Assembly (NCBI GenBank): GCA_029255685.2
Contig: CM055311.2
Coordinates: forward strand, 8,747,031-8,811,030
DNA from: Silene conica
Lineage: Eukaryota > Streptophyta > Magnoliopsida > Caryophyllales > Caryophyllaceae
Length of the DNA stretch: 64,000 nucleotides
Direction of reading: 5' to 3'
Shown: piece after piece, positions 1 to 12,255 of the stretch
Numbering within the stretch: the stretch's first letter is position 1
Layout of the letters: the number at the start of each line of letters is the position of its first letter
Notes under the pieces: model-generated
The model's database searches: none
What the model saw: the letters and a program-made list of their open reading frames with translations, nothing else
Told to the model about the DNA's origin: nothing
Position numbers and translations under genes: made by a program

Positions 1-500
1 TATCAGATATTAATACAGTTGATATATTAATAATGGTCTGATAAAATACGATATTGTATATTTACCCAAATTAATATAACTGTTTATATTAATACGCGAA
101 ATTAATATTTAATCAAATATAACCGTTTATATTTAATTTTACGAATTAATCATGTAATCCGTATTAGCTAAAATTATTTAATCCGTATTAAATAATCATC
201 TCAACATCTTATTGACTAATTTAATAGTCAATACCTCTGACTAACTGTTTAGTCGTATCCGGCATAAATGTGACTGTATTTTCATACCTTCACATCTCTC
301 AAACGTGTCCTATAGGTGTGACGTATAGGGACCAGTTGATCACCGCCATCCGTATGACAATAACGTCAAACTTATCTAGCAAGCCAACCGTTATTGATAA
401 ACGTGGATCAACTGGTAATAATACAGAAGTATGCCCTTGTGATCCTTAAAGAGATTTAATAAGTCATTGTACTTAATTGTCAAGGACACCAGCCCCAACA
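1..500 (-). repeat. 3' LTR of copia-1 (partial)
   Basis: Positions 1-500 match 7634-8134 almost base for base, with only a few differences seen by eye. The LTR ends at CCAACA (500). Its other half lies beyond the window start. The near identity suggests a fairly recent insertion. Confidence 0.95.
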
Positions 501-515
501 ATCTCCCACTTGTCC
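501..515 (-). promoter_or_regulatory. Polypurine tract of copia-1
   Basis: On the minus strand this reads GGACAAGTGGGAGAT and directly abuts the start of the 3' LTR (TGTTGGGG). This is the expected position and composition of the plus-strand primer. A near copy of the LTR-end/tract junction lies about 75 bp further in, at 559-597. Confidence 0.8.
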
Positions 516-1360
516 GTACAAGGGTATGTGCAATGACGTTATCACACTACATGTGGAGGACACAAGCTCCAACAAACTCCCACTTGTCCGTACAAGTGTA
601 GGTGCGATAACCGATTCTCATATCCTTTTAAAATTTCTCCCACTCAATGTAAGACAATTTGCAAATCCGCATTCGCAAAGGTCGTATCTCACAAGCGATC
701 TGTATCAAGAGTGGTTTCCCCGACTAGAGAGTAACTTAACTGATAAAACGAATCTGTATTCGAGCATGGCCATGCATTTCAGTTACTACTCCTCGAGTGG
801 CCCTGAGAAATGATAAAATCCTGATAAGGGTTTGGATATTTCCCTCAACTCGAATCCTGCCGATATCGCGCAGCATGAAATAACCCAGAAAAAATCCTCT
901 TGGCCCCTGTTACGGTGACCGTGGAAAGAAACCAAAGTTACCAAAATCTGCCTTAATCTCAAGAGACAGTTGAAAGTCAAAAGACTCGACTCTAAGGAAC
1001 ACTATGGAGGTCCTATCCACGACCTGACACCCAATGTTATAAAAAATTTAGGACTCCATAACGCTGTCACGGGGTGTCCTACGAGATATCCGTATAACTC
1101 GCCTTTGTGATTGGTCAGTCAGCCGCGTGACTTATGGCTCGTTGAACCCACCATCAACCAACGTCACAAAATGATTACCTGAGTTATCAGCTCAAGTGGG
1201 TAATCAAGGACCAAAACGATGTAATGTTAATCAGTTCACTTTGTGGTGTTCAAAATTGGCGTACAATTCCACATGAAAAACAAAACATTATATATCATAA
1301 CAATAAGGTTGAATAGAGTACACGAGAAAATGAATTATTACATGAATTCATAAAAGAGTA
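516..1360 (-). other. 3' noncoding region of copia-1
   Basis: No reading frame of note lies between the pol end and the polypurine tract. The segment is clearly related to 50738-51510 in the second copia element; for example, both share a block around GTGGCCCTGAGAAAT and one around GGCGTACAAT. It is therefore a conserved part of this copia family and not random flank. Confidence 0.75.
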
Positions 1361-4300
1361 CTACAACTTAGGAACACATCCAATTCCCATGGAATGAATG
1401 TGCCCTTCATGCTTATCACGTGGTAATGCTTTTGTGAGAGGATCAGCTATGTTGTCATCCGTAGCGATCTTATCTATGAAAATCTCCTTTTCCTCCACGT
1501 AATCTCTGATTAGATGAGCTTTCCGTTGTACATGCCTAGCCTTGTTGCTAGACTTATGCTCCTTACTTGGAAGATGGCACCTTTATTATCACAATAAACG
1601 GTGATTGGGTCATTCGAACTAGGCACTACTGATAGCCCTTGTAAGAATTGACGCATCCATACTGCTTCCTTAGCTGCTTCTGAGGCGGCATAGTACTCGG
1701 ACTCAGTCGTAGAATCTGCTGTAACACTCTGTTTAGAACTTTTCCAGCTGACAGCAGCGCTATTAAGAGTAAAAACGAATCCAGACTGAGATTTCGAGTC
1801 ATCTCGATCCGTTTGGAAGCTAGCATCTGCGTAACCCGTGGCGCAGAGCGTCGAGTCGCCTCCGTAAGTCAATCCCCAATCTTTAGTCCTCCGTAGGTAC
1901 TTAAGAATGTTTTTCACGGCCATCCAGTGTTGTTCACCTGGATGAGCTTGGAATCGACTTGTCATACTCAATGCATATGCAACGTCAGGACGTGTCCATA
2001 TCATGGCATACATGATCGATCCTATTGCCGAAGCATAAGGAATCCGACTCATGCGCTCTTTCTCTTCCAATGACTTAGCTTCTTGAGTCTTGCTCAAGTG
2101 AAGCCCAGGAGTCATAGGAAGGAACCCTTTCTTGGAGTTCGTCATGCTGAATCTCTCTAGAATCTTATCTATATAAGACTCCTGACTGAGAGACAACATC
2201 CGTCGTGATCTATCCCTGTAGATACGGATGCCCAAAATTCTTTGTGCCTCTCCCAGATCTTTCATCTGGAAATGGTTTTTCAACCATGCTTTAACCGAAG
2301 ATAAGAGAGGTATGTCATTCCCAATCAAGAGTATGTCATCGACATACAGTACTAGGAATACAATCTTGCTCCCACGCGACTTGATATAGAGACATGGTTC
2401 CTCGACTGATCGAATGAACCCATTCTCTTTTATCACTTGGTCGAAGCGATGATTCCAACTCCGTGATGCTTGCTTAAGTCCATAGATGGAACGCTTAAGC
2501 TTGCAAACCTTCTTAGGATGTTCTGGATCAATAAAACCCTCGGGTTGTACCATGTACAACTCTTCCTCCAAATAACCGTTTAAGAAGGCGGTTTTAACGT
2601 CCATTTGCCATATTTCATAGTCATGAAATGCGTCGATCGCTAAGATAATCCGAATGGAACGTAGCATGACTACGGGTACAAAGATCTCATCGTAGTGCAA
2701 GCCTGGCACTTGGGTGAAACCTTTAGCAACTAGTCTTGCCTTGTGGATATCTTGTTGTCCTTCCACGGCATGCTTTATTTTGTAAAGCCATTTGCATTGA
2801 AGGGGACGTACCTTTGTAGGTAGGTCCACAAGATCCCACACGTTGTTCTCATACATGGAGTCCATCTCGGATTGCATGGCTTCTAGCCATAGCTTTGAGT
2901 CAGAACTGGTCATGGCACCTTTATAGGTTGTGGGTTCGTTACCCTCTAGGAGTAAGACGTCATCTATATCACGTTCCTCGACCATACCAATGTATCTGTC
3001 CGGAGGAATAGAGTCTCTTCCCGACCTCCTAGGTTCCTCAGGAATATCTACCGCAGCCTCGGTTGAAGGTACTGTTTCCTCCAATGGTTGCTCGGTAGTT
3101 GGTTCTTGAACCTCCGATAACTCGAAGGTTCTATTACTCGACTTGTTCTCGAGAAATTCTTTCTCTAAGAACGTCGCACTAGCCGCAACAAAAACACGTT
3201 GTTCGGTTGGCGAGTAGAAGTAATGACCAAAAGTCCCCTTTGGATAGCCTATAAAGTATGTCTTGACCGATCGCGGGCCGAGCTTATCCTCGTGTCTCCA
3301 CTTGACATAAGCCTCGCAGCCCCAAACCCGAATAAAGGACAAGTTAGGGACCGTTCCCTTCCATAATTCGTATGGAGTCTTGTCAACAGCTTTAGACGGA
3401 CTTCGGTTAAGTATTAGAGCGGCTGACAAAAGAGCATAGCCCCACAATGAATCAGGCACAACGGTGTGACTCATCATGGATCGAACCATATCAAGTAGAG
3501 TTCGATTTCTCCGTTCGGACACACCATTTAATTGTGGTGTTCCAGGTGGAGTCAACTGTAGCACGATGCCACAGTCTTTAAGGTGTTGATCAAACTCGTG
3601 TGAAATATACTCACCACCACGATCCGAACGTAGTGCTTTAATCTTTCTACCCAGCTGGTTCTGTACCCGATTCTGGTATTCTTTGAACTTGTCAAAGGAT
3701 TCACTTTTATGTTTCATCAAGTAGACATAGCCATATCTACTCAAATCATCCGTGAAAGTGATGAAATACCTATAGTCTTCTCGTGCGTTGATCGACATAG
3801 GGCCACATACGTCCGTATGTATGAGTCCTAATAGGTCGGCAGCGCGCATTCCAACACCTTTGAAGGAAATACGAGTCATTTTGCCGATGAGACATGATTC
3901 ACACGTGCCATATGATTCGAAATCAAAGGGCGATATTGCTCCATTCTGTATGAGCTGTTTTACGCGTTTCTCATTTATGTGTCCCATACGACAATGCCAT
4001 AGGTAAGTTTGATCTTTGTCACCTACCTTTAATCTCTTGTTATTCACATGTAATATCTCGGTAGTTTGATCTAAAACATAAATTCCATTCATGGAAACTG
4101 CCTTGCCATAAATCATATTGTGTAAGGAGAAAATACAGCTATTATTCTCTATTACAAATGAAAAACCGAGTTTGTCAAGTGCAGAAACTGAAATAATGTT
4201 TTTGGACAAACTAGGAACATAATAACAGTTATATAAAAATAACTCGAATCCACTTGGAAGCTGGATCACGTATGTTCCCTTCAAGACTGCAGCAACACGT

Positions 4301-5391
4301 GCTCCATTCCCGACACGCAGGTCAACCTCACCCTTGATTAGGGGTTCTTGGTTTCGGAGGCCCTGCACATGATTACATAGATGAGAACCACAACCAGTAT
4401 CAAGTACCCAAGTTCCGCAACTTGCATGGTTAATCTCAATCATGTGAATAAAAGAAGAAGAAGACAAACCAACAGGAGTAACACGGCCTGCCTTAATGTC
4501 CTCACGATACACGGGGCATGAGCGCCTCCAATGCCCAGTCTTGTGGCAGTGGTGGCATTCCATGCTAGTATCCTTGCTCTTTATCTTGCCCTGTGAGTTG
4601 CTTGACTCACCTGGCCCACTCTTAGTAAATCCTGGTTTCTTGAACCTGGGCTTACCTACTGCTAGGTTGCCCTGAGCTTTAGCCTTCCCTTTACCCTTTC
4701 CCTTACTGGAGATCATGAGAACATCCTGCTTCATGCTCCCACTTAATTTCAGATCCTTCTCAGTCTGTACGAGAAGGGAGTGGAGCTCATGAGGGTTCTT
4801 CTTCATGTCGTTCATGTAGTAGTTAGCCCTAAAGAGGGCGAACCCATCATGAAGCGAATGAAGCATTCGATCAACGATTATGTTCTCACTGATCTTGTAG
4901 TTCAGGGTCTCCAGTTTCTCGATATTCTCAATCATGTTGAGAATATGTGGGCTAACAGCTTGGCCCTTCTGGAGTTTCGCCTCAAAGAAGCGACAGGTAT
5001 GCTCATAAGAAACGATTCTCGGAGCTTTCGAGAATTCGTTAGTGAGCGTGGTGAAAATTTTGTTTGCACCATGGGATATGAAGCGTCTTTGCAAATTTGA
5101 TTCCATTGCATAGAGGAGTACGTTCTTTATCGCACCCGCTTCCATGACGAAGTCGCTATGAGCGCGAACTTCGTTGGCTCTAGCTCCAGTTCCTGGGTGT
5201 GCCGGAATGGGCTCAGTTAAATACTTAAGCTTTCCGTCAGCAATGGCAGCATTCCGTAGTGCTGCCTCCCAGTCAGAGAAGTTTGACCCATCATTCCTCA
5301 GTCTAGTTGACTGATTCATGGAGTCCATGAAGGCTTTTAGCCAGGATTCACGTGCTAGCTTGGCACTTGGCATTGGGTCTTCACCAGCCAT
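1361..5391 (-). pseudogene. copia gag-pol polyprotein, frameshifted near its C-terminus
   Basis: One long frame of 1293 codons starts at ATG 5391. It has a gag N-terminus and a CCHC zinc knuckle near residues 279-292 (CX2CX4HX4C). An aspartic protease motif DTGCGSH follows near residue 331, then an integrase zinc region (WHCRMGH) and catalytic core, reverse transcriptase with YVDD near 2340 (about residue 1015), and RNase H with TESEYYAASEAA. Near 1572 a one-base loss shifts the frame, so the long frame ends at 1510 with an unrelated tail. The expected RNase H C-terminus continues in another frame to a stop at 1361. The polyprotein would normally package and copy the element RNA and integrate the cDNA. 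Because only the last 70 or so residues are affected, the break may be recent. Assignment to copia is firm; activity is unlikely. Confidence 0.93.
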
Positions 5392-6731
5392 TTAGTTATA
5401 CAGCAGTTTTAATCAACGTGTTCTACACTGAAAAAGAAGATAAAACAAAACCATATAAGCAACTTATTGTTGTGATTTAAGTCTATATTAAATTGAATTT
5501 AAACTCGTAGACTCATGCATTTATATAATTGATCTCCCTCAAGAATTATATAAACGATCCCAAGACTCAATTTCCGTATATTGATAAGCCCACAGTTTGG
5601 CTAATTCCACCGTTGGAACTCTTGGTCGATAGATTTCTGTATATCCTATCTATTAGTCCATCTCAGTCGCTAGATAGTATCGAGTGACCATGATGTTGAG
5701 ATAAAATAAATCATCTGTTCCCACTTACCCGACGTAGAAGGGGTCATATTATGCCTACCGACGAAGAAGGGATTCATGGGAGGCTGATTTATAAAGACTA
5801 TTCTCAATTTTTGGTTATACGAGGAAGACCCCATCAACTTTTATTTATTCATATTTAAGTGAACTAAAAAACTAGCATATACGTGAATGAATTAAATAAA
5901 GTGATGGCTTTACATGTGACACGTGACATCTGTATAGTCACAGAAAACTAACGCGTAACCTCTACATGAGTCAGTTTTCAGGCATGTTATAGGTGGTTTG
6001 GTTTTTAGGCGGAATATGATGCAAGCTATTATCGATGAAAGCATAAAGATAAATGCGATAAACGTAAATAAAAGTCCTAGTGTGGCCTATCCTACCAAAA
6101 TAAACATAAAACAACTTGGAATCCACCGTTGGACCCTAGAAGCTTGTCTTGATGTTCCATCTTGGTCCTTGCAGCAGGAGTAAGCATCCGGTCTCCGTCT
6201 TTGGTCTTCACAAAATTACTAATTTAAATTACAAATATAACCTATTTACATTCTAATTTAAACACAAAAGTAATTACATGGCAAAAACCCAAAACGGAGA
6301 TTCAAGATCTCAAAATTACAAGCAAGACTGTGTCCCATCATTACGGTGACACAATCTTCTAAGGCCACACTAAGTTACAACCGTTTGCAAAAATAAATAC
6401 GTTATTGAAAGCATTCACTAAGCATTCACAAGACGATAAATAAAATGCATCAACTAAATTAAAATTCATACATGACATAATACTGTTATTATGATTAATA
6501 AATTTTACCAAACCACCTTTTAAGATTAAAATTATGTGACTATACCGCTTTAATCACCAATTTTAATAAACATATAATCCATTATTTTAAACTGTTTTAA
6601 AACAATATGTATCAATCGAGGGTGAACCGTTTCACAAAAATAATATACTATTTCTGTATACAGTATATTATTTTAGGCCATGTGAAAATAAGAAACAAGT
6701 TATTTTCGAAAAAGAAAGCCTGAAAGAGGAG

Positions 6732-6808
6732 CACTCGACCGAGCAACAGGGGCACTCGATCGAGTGTCAGTGTCACTCGATCGAGTGCAGCAGGGGCTCG
6801 ATCGAGTG
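6732..6808. repeat. Palindrome cluster A (CTCGATCGAG)
   Basis: Three exact copies and one variant (CTCGACCGAG) of a 10-bp palindrome, two of them extended to the 14-bp palindrome CACTCGATCGAGTG. They are spaced about 20 bp apart inside the copia-1 leader. Confidence 0.9.
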
Positions 6809-7009
6809 ACTCGTTAAAACGCAAACGCTGCACTTTGGAAATCAAAACAAGTTTATATCTTGGATTTAAAACGTGTAAATCATATATAAACAACAACAAA
6901 AGATTCACATATTGCTAAAAATATCGATTAATTAACAATATGCAAATAAGAATCGAAAACAAGATCGATTACAACCCAAAAACCACACGCATGAAGCCTG
7001 GTACGAGGA

Positions 7010-7044
7010 CACTCGATCGAGTGCTACAGACACTCGATCGAGTG
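7010..7044. repeat. Palindrome cluster B (CTCGATCGAG)
   Basis: Two exact copies of CACTCGATCGAGTG separated by seven bases, about 80 bp inside the primer-binding site of copia-1. Confidence 0.9.
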
Positions 7045-7120
7045 TCGAGGCAGAATGCATCGAATTTTCAAAAATTTTAAATCTTACGAAAAACACAATT
7101 GTAAAATTTCATGGCCATAG

Positions 7121-7132
7121 GCTCTGATACCA
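7121..7132 (-). promoter_or_regulatory. Primer-binding site of copia-1 (initiator tRNA-Met type)
   Basis: The minus strand reads TGGTATCAGAGC two bases inside the 5' LTR end (CCCCACA). This is the usual complement to the 3' end of initiator methionine tRNA used by plant copia elements. Confidence 0.9.
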
Positions 7133-7134
7133 CT

Positions 7135-8134
7135 TGTGGGGAATAAAACGTGTATTCGCCCTATACTTGCAGGATTATAATGAAAAAAATACAATCGTGA
7201 ATATGGTCATAAGATTAAAAAGATATGAAAAAGAGTGAAAACCTTTAGTCCTTGCGCGAAAAGCCTAAGAACAGGAATTAACACAAATTCCCTCCTATAA
7301 CTTGCACCCAAGACTTAGATTGAGACGTTGTCGCGTGTGCTAGAAATCCTCTCCAACTGCCTTGCAATATCGGGAGAGCCTTTTGAGTTTTAGATGTGAG
7401 ATCTGGGTTATGGGAGAAGAATGCTCTCAAACCCTAATTTCCTTGATATTTGTTTAAACAGTGAAACAAGAGTAGTCTGACATAAGGAGAATTCTTCTCC
7501 TTATGTAGTATACACGGCCGAAAATACTCGAGTAGGGTAAGAGTGGGCTTTCCACTCTTACCTTATTCTAATTCGTGATTCGACCCATTTAGCTATAAGT
7601 TGTTCGCGGGATTTGTTTATAAATCGTAACATGTTATCATATATTAATACAGTTGATATATTAATAATGGTCTGATAAAATACGATATTGTATATTTACC
7701 CAAATTAATATAACTGTTTATATTAATACGCGAAATTAATATTTAATCAAATATAACCGTTTATATTTAATTTTACGAATTAATCATGTAATCCGTATTA
7801 GCTAAAATGATTTAATCCGTATTAAATAATCATCTCAACATCTTATTGACTAATTTAATAGTCAATACCTCTGACAAACTGTTTAGTCGTATCCGGCATA
7901 AATGTGACTGTATTTTCATACCTTCACATCTCTCAAACGTGTCCTATAGGTGTGACGTATAGGGACTAGTTGATCACCGCCATCCGTATGACAATAACGT
8001 CAAACTTATCTAGCAAGCCAACCGTTATTGATAAACGTGGATCAACTGGTAATAATACAGAAGTATGCCCTTGTGATCCTTAAAGAGATTTAATAAGTCA
8101 TTGTACTTAATTGTCAAGGACACCAGCCCCAACA
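7135..8134 (-). repeat. 5' LTR of copia-1
   Basis: A 1000-bp LTR bounded by TG and CA; on the minus strand it starts TGTTGGGG and ends CCCCACA, giving short inverted ends. It should hold the promoter and polyadenylation signal of the element. Confidence 0.92.
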
Positions 8135-8325
8135 GACGGTTCATTATTCAACCGTTCTCTTTGTTATTCATACATAAACAAACCAAGACGGTTCATTATT
8201 CAACCGTTCTCTTTGTTATTCATACATAATTAAACCAAGACGGTTCATTATTCAACCGTTCTCTTTGTATGTCAAAATAAATAAACCAAGACGGTTGCTT
8301 TCGCAACCGTTCTCTTTGTTATTTC
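8135..8325 (+). repeat. CACTA subterminal tandem repeats, left array
   Basis: Four units of about 50 bp. Each starts with a GACGGTT...AACCGTT hairpin word followed by CTCTTTG and an AT-rich spacer. The copia-1 insertion point lies exactly at the left edge of the first visible unit. Confidence 0.85.
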
Positions 8326-10438
8326 ATAATTATTAAACAAAACACAATTCAATAAAACAGTACAGACAGTTTTCGAAACCCTCGCTCTCAAAACAAAGAC
8401 GACGACGATACATAATTTCGAAACCCAGCCATAGCTTCTCCTTTACTCTTGTTTTCGAAGCAACTGAATGAAGCAATAAAACAGTACTATTGTTTTCGAA
8501 GCAACTGAAGCAAGCATCGATAATTCGTACGCCCTCTTTATCCTTTACTCTTGTTTTATTTATCGATTAATGAATTACTGAATTAATGAATTTGTTGATT
8601 TTATTTGGGTTATTAACTATACTGTTTAAATAATATGTTTTGATATCTTTCAATAGAGTATATAGTATTTACTGTTTTGGGGCTTGGTTACTGGAGGTGT
8701 TTTGGCGTGTTTGGTTGTGTTTGGCCGTGCGTGATATGAGTTGATGTGGTTGGGAATGGGTTCTGGTGAAGGCGGGGTTGGGAATGGGTTCTGGTTTAGG
8801 GTCAGGGGTCGTGGGGTTTGGTGTGGTTGTTTTCGCTGGTGGAGGTGATGAGCCATCAAGAAAACGGAACAGCCCGAGACCGTTTAGGAGTCAATTAGTC
8901 GCACTATCTATGTCAGGGTTCTCATTTGATGTATCTTGGGAAACACCTTGTTAATCTCTTCCAAATTGCAATGGCCGTATTGCTTGTCTTTTCCCGCCTG
9001 CACTATTAGGAAGAACTCTGCTCAATTGTGGTTGTACTATTTTCAGGAATATGTGGGTCTTCCCTTCGCCACAAATTATTGGCTTGCTGACTTTTACGCA
9101 CCTTGTGTTCGACTGTCATCTTTATTGAAATTTCTTCATTTGAACTAACTCACTAAGATAAGAACATGTTTGGAGCTTAACACAATTTAATGGTTGAGTT
9201 GAAACAATGATATTCTGGTATAAAAGTGTTCTCGAGATCTAGGAAAATTTAATCTTTGTCGCGTAGCTGCTCCGAGCATTATGCCTATAGGCATCTCATC
9301 TGTTTCCCTTACATTCTAAATTTGCCTTTTGGCATGGCATCTTTAATATCATACAATCGGGTCGTAGAGGTGCTTGTTGCATCTTTCTTTGACTTCCTGC
9401 TCCTTTTGTTACCCCTTCACTCATTTTCTAACTAGTTTTCATGGTTTGTGCTTTTCTTTAGCTTGATTGCTCTACATCTTTGAGGCTTCGACTCTGCTAA
9501 AATTTTGCTATTACTTCCTTTTCAGATTTTCTGACACTGCTTGCTAATTAGGCGATCCTTTTTCCATTCTTTATCACAGTCTAGTGTGTCCGTCAGTTGT
9601 AGTCGAGTTCTAGTAACATCTATTCGGCCCAATTTCACTGAAGAAGTTTTTGTCCGGCAGGAGTATTTGTGGGGGCTGTCGTTTAGTTATGTGAAGTACT
9701 TGATATCCCCAGTTATTATTATTATTAGTATATATATGCAGAACAAAAAGTATTCTGCTAAAGGCTTTAAGAGTTGAAGTCGGATGTTACTAGATCAGGA
9801 TTTTGTTTATTGCAGATAATGGCAAATATTTCCATTTGACTCGAAATTTGCATCCTCTTTCCATTGAGTCCCATTTTCCGTGTTTTTGGTAATAATCTTT
9901 ACCGTTTCTAACTCGCTTGAGATGAGACCTGTTTTGTTATTAACTTATAAATCTTACCTTTTGTTTGTATATAAAAAGAGGAGCTTTGATGGGGTGGGGA
10001 CTGTAGCGATGTCATTTTACATCCAAATATTTCCGAAGATGAATTTTAATTTACCCTTTAAGAGGGAAATGGATCGATCCATTTTCCCTCCCTTCATTCC
10101 CTTCAACTCAGTTTTTGTAGCCAAACAAAGGAAATTGCTCCCATCTCTTTCTTTCCCTCCCTTCCCTGCAAATCTCCCTCCTTCAAGCGAAGGGTTAATG
10201 ATGATGGTAGGATCAATATTAGGCGCCTCCTAATTTCAAACGGGTACTGTCTGCAAAATTGAAGTTCTTAACGTCAAGTGGAAAGCTTGTCAGGGTACGT
10301 AGAAAGTAGATATAATGCAGAACATAGCCTATCTAGTGTCCACGACTCCACCCTTTTATGTATTAGGTCAGGTGTTTAACGAATTATGGAGTAACATGCT
10401 AGCCAATCTCGTGAATCAAGCTGATGCGTATCTTTCAG
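8326..10438. other. CACTA interior without a convincing gene
   Basis: The segment has a leader-like CT/GA-rich part (8370-8560), a G-rich stretch near 8690-8860, and a CCCTCCC-rich patch near 10080-10190. The short frames are not convincing. It could hold upstream exons or introns of the cargo genes to its right, but I cannot place them. Confidence 0.4.
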
Positions 10439-10801
10439 GTTAATAAAGGAAATTATCAGATTCCTCCGTATCCTGCATTTGCAGAGAAGAGGAGAACTCC
10501 TGTGATTCAGATGATGAGTATGACTCATGAAAACAGGCAAATGAGCTTCCCTAAGATCGATAGGGAGGATTTAAATATACTCAAATCACAGATTGATCTA
10601 GAACTTGCTAAAATGAGGAGCATGACCCCACAAGAGGTTGCTGCAGCTGGAGCTCGTGCAGTTGCCGAGGCTAAATCAGCTATAGGATTAGTTGAAGAAG
10701 CTGCAAGAGAGGCAGAGGAAGCTGAAGCTGACGCTGACGCAACTCAAGCATTTGCAGCAGCTGCGACAAAGATGCTTAGAGGAAGACGCATGCCTAAAAT
10801 G
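10439..10801 (+). pseudogene. Captured C-terminal fragment of a TRB/single-Myb-histone-type telomere-binding protein
   Basis: An exon-like open stretch of 121 codons lies between a splice acceptor (TCTTTCAG, ending 10438) and a donor (GTAAGT at 10802). It begins with a segment like the one after the linker-histone domain of plant TRB proteins (NYQIPPYPAF, EKRR). It then runs into an alanine/glutamate-rich coiled coil starting at MRSMTPQEVAAAGARA, the hallmark C-terminus of that family, which binds telomeric repeats through an N-terminal Myb domain. No Myb or H1/H5 domain is visible upstream. Joining this exon to the next acceptor (10863) in phase gives a stop, so whether it is fused to the protease exons is unresolved. 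I read it as host sequence captured by the CACTA element. Confidence 0.6.
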
Positions 10802-10862
10802 GTAAGTGAACATCCCTAAAAATAAACTACTAGATAGTTACTATGGATTCTTATTGTTGTAG

Positions 10863-12021
10863 ATATTTGAGTGATCTTGCCAATAATATGCAAATTACTA
10901 GTTACTATGGATTCTTCTGCCCAGAGATAATGTCCTCAGAATCCATTGCTCGGGATGAAAATTATCGATCTGATTATGTTGTTAGGGCAATGACATGTAC
11001 CGAATGTGGAAAAGGTCGGAAACTTATATTTGCTCCATATGCCGAGGGGTAATTATAAACTTCTTTCATAGTATTATTATTGATGATTTGATTAATTATT
11101 TTATTATTTTTTGTCAATAATTAAGTTGATATCTTCGTTGTATTTTTCTATAACTTGTAGTAAGCATTGGATGTTGGGCGTGATCAATTCGGCTCAAAGT
11201 ACAGTTTATTGGTTTGATCCTGCCGGATCTGCAGAGCCTCGTCAATTTTTCGTGGATACAATTACCCAGTATGTCTAACGTATAAATGATCTTTTTATTT
11301 TTCCTTCATATATATACCTCCCGTTACTCCCCTGCATTTGCCTTAAAATGTTTTTGTAGGCTAGGAACAAAAGTTATGCCACCCAAAAGCCATCAATCAT
11401 AGACCTTAGCTTGTGTGACGACCTTAGCTTGTGTGATGACCTTAGCTTGTTTTTCTATTATACTTGAAATTAACGCTTCATTATCAACTAAAACTGAATA
11501 AATATATAAACCTGATATATACAGGGCCTTTGAGAAAAGGAACTACATCGATTCACTTGCAAAATATGAGGCCAAAGACGTTGTTTGGAAAATGATTAAG
11601 GTACTTCTTGTATATATAGTATATATATCTTAACATATTGTTTCTCTTATTAAGTATAATGCATGTGAAGTATTTATTTATAATATGAGCTCCCATTTCA
11701 GGCCCCTATGCAGCCTTTTGGTACCGTTTTATGTGGATATTATATTTGTCGATACATGTTGGAGATCGTCAGAGGAAGATATGTTACTATTACTCCAAAT
11801 GTATGTTTTTGGTTTTTTAGTTCATCTACTTACTTACCTTATCATTTTACTTATATAGGAGTCTTGGATAGAATTTTTCTAACCTATTTTTGAAAATTTG
11901 TTTGTAGTTCATGCTTAGAGCCCCATTGACATATTCGCTTGAGCAAATTGACGAGGTGAGGGATATATGGGCTAACTTTGCGCTCCAGTTTAATTCAGTC
12001 ATGTGCGATGATGAAGTTTAG
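10863..12021 (+). CDS. Ulp1-like (C48) cysteine protease carried by the CACTA element
   Basis: Five exons keep one frame across GT-AG introns: 10863-11048, 11161-11268, 11525-11600, 11702-11800 and 11908-12021 (stop). The catalytic residues of the SUMO-protease fold appear in order: His in KHWMLGV (exon 2), Asp in YWFDPAG (exon 2), then Gln in MQPFG and Cys in VLCGYYICRYM (exon 4). The C-terminus is short and lacks other domains. The family removes or processes SUMO-like modifiers. Ulp1-like domains are recurrent cargo or accessory genes of plant DNA transposons, but their role there is not settled. The 5' start is not certain; exon 1 may have upstream partners. All visible splice sites and the catalytic set are intact, so a functional product cannot be excluded. 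Confidence 0.75.
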
Positions 12022-12255
12022 CTTAAGTATCTAGAAGTTTAGCTTAGGTACGTAGCAAGAATTTGTGGATCGGAAAATATGCTGATATGAATGGTGTAGT
12101 ATTTGGAGATTTTTCTTTATATATGGCTAATTTTGGACATGAATATAGTTTTGGAGCAATGTTATTGTACGCTATTAGCTATGTAGCTTATTTGCAGGAA
12201 GAATTATAATAGGCCGGAAGAATTATAAATTAATTTATTAAACAAAACAGCAGGT

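Larger units (their letters stand above)
5392..7120 (-). other. Long untranslated leader of copia-1
   Basis: About 1.7 kb separate the primer-binding site from the gag start, which is long for a copia element. I see no coding region in it. It holds two clusters of CTCGATCGAG palindromes (6732-6808 and 7010-7044) and AT-rich sequence. It could contain packaging or translation signals, or an older insertion; the sequence alone does not decide. Confidence 0.7.
1..8134 (-). mobile_element. Ty1/copia LTR retrotransposon (copia-1), left LTR cut by window edge
   Basis: The element reads on the minus strand: 5' LTR 7135-8134, primer-binding site 7121-7132, a leader of about 1.7 kb, gag-pol 5391-1361, about 0.85 kb of 3' noncoding DNA, polypurine tract near 501-515, and a partial 3' LTR 1-500. 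Domain order gag, protease, integrase, reverse transcriptase, RNase H is the copia order. Both LTRs end in the same CCCCAACA. The right flank begins GACGG inside a CACTA subterminal repeat array, so this copy inserted into a CACTA element. The second target duplication copy lies left of the window. The lineage within copia was not assigned. The pol reading frame is broken near its end, so this copy is probably not autonomous. Confidence 0.95.

Noticed and set aside
8650..9150. Short Gly- or Pro-rich frames in the CACTA interior
   Set aside because: Low complexity from a G-rich stretch, no splice context and no family resemblance.
10424..10819. The TRB-like frame as a complete 131-residue protein
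   Set aside because: Its apparent start lies in an intron before a splice acceptor, and the Myb and histone-like domains are missing; a captured exon fits better.
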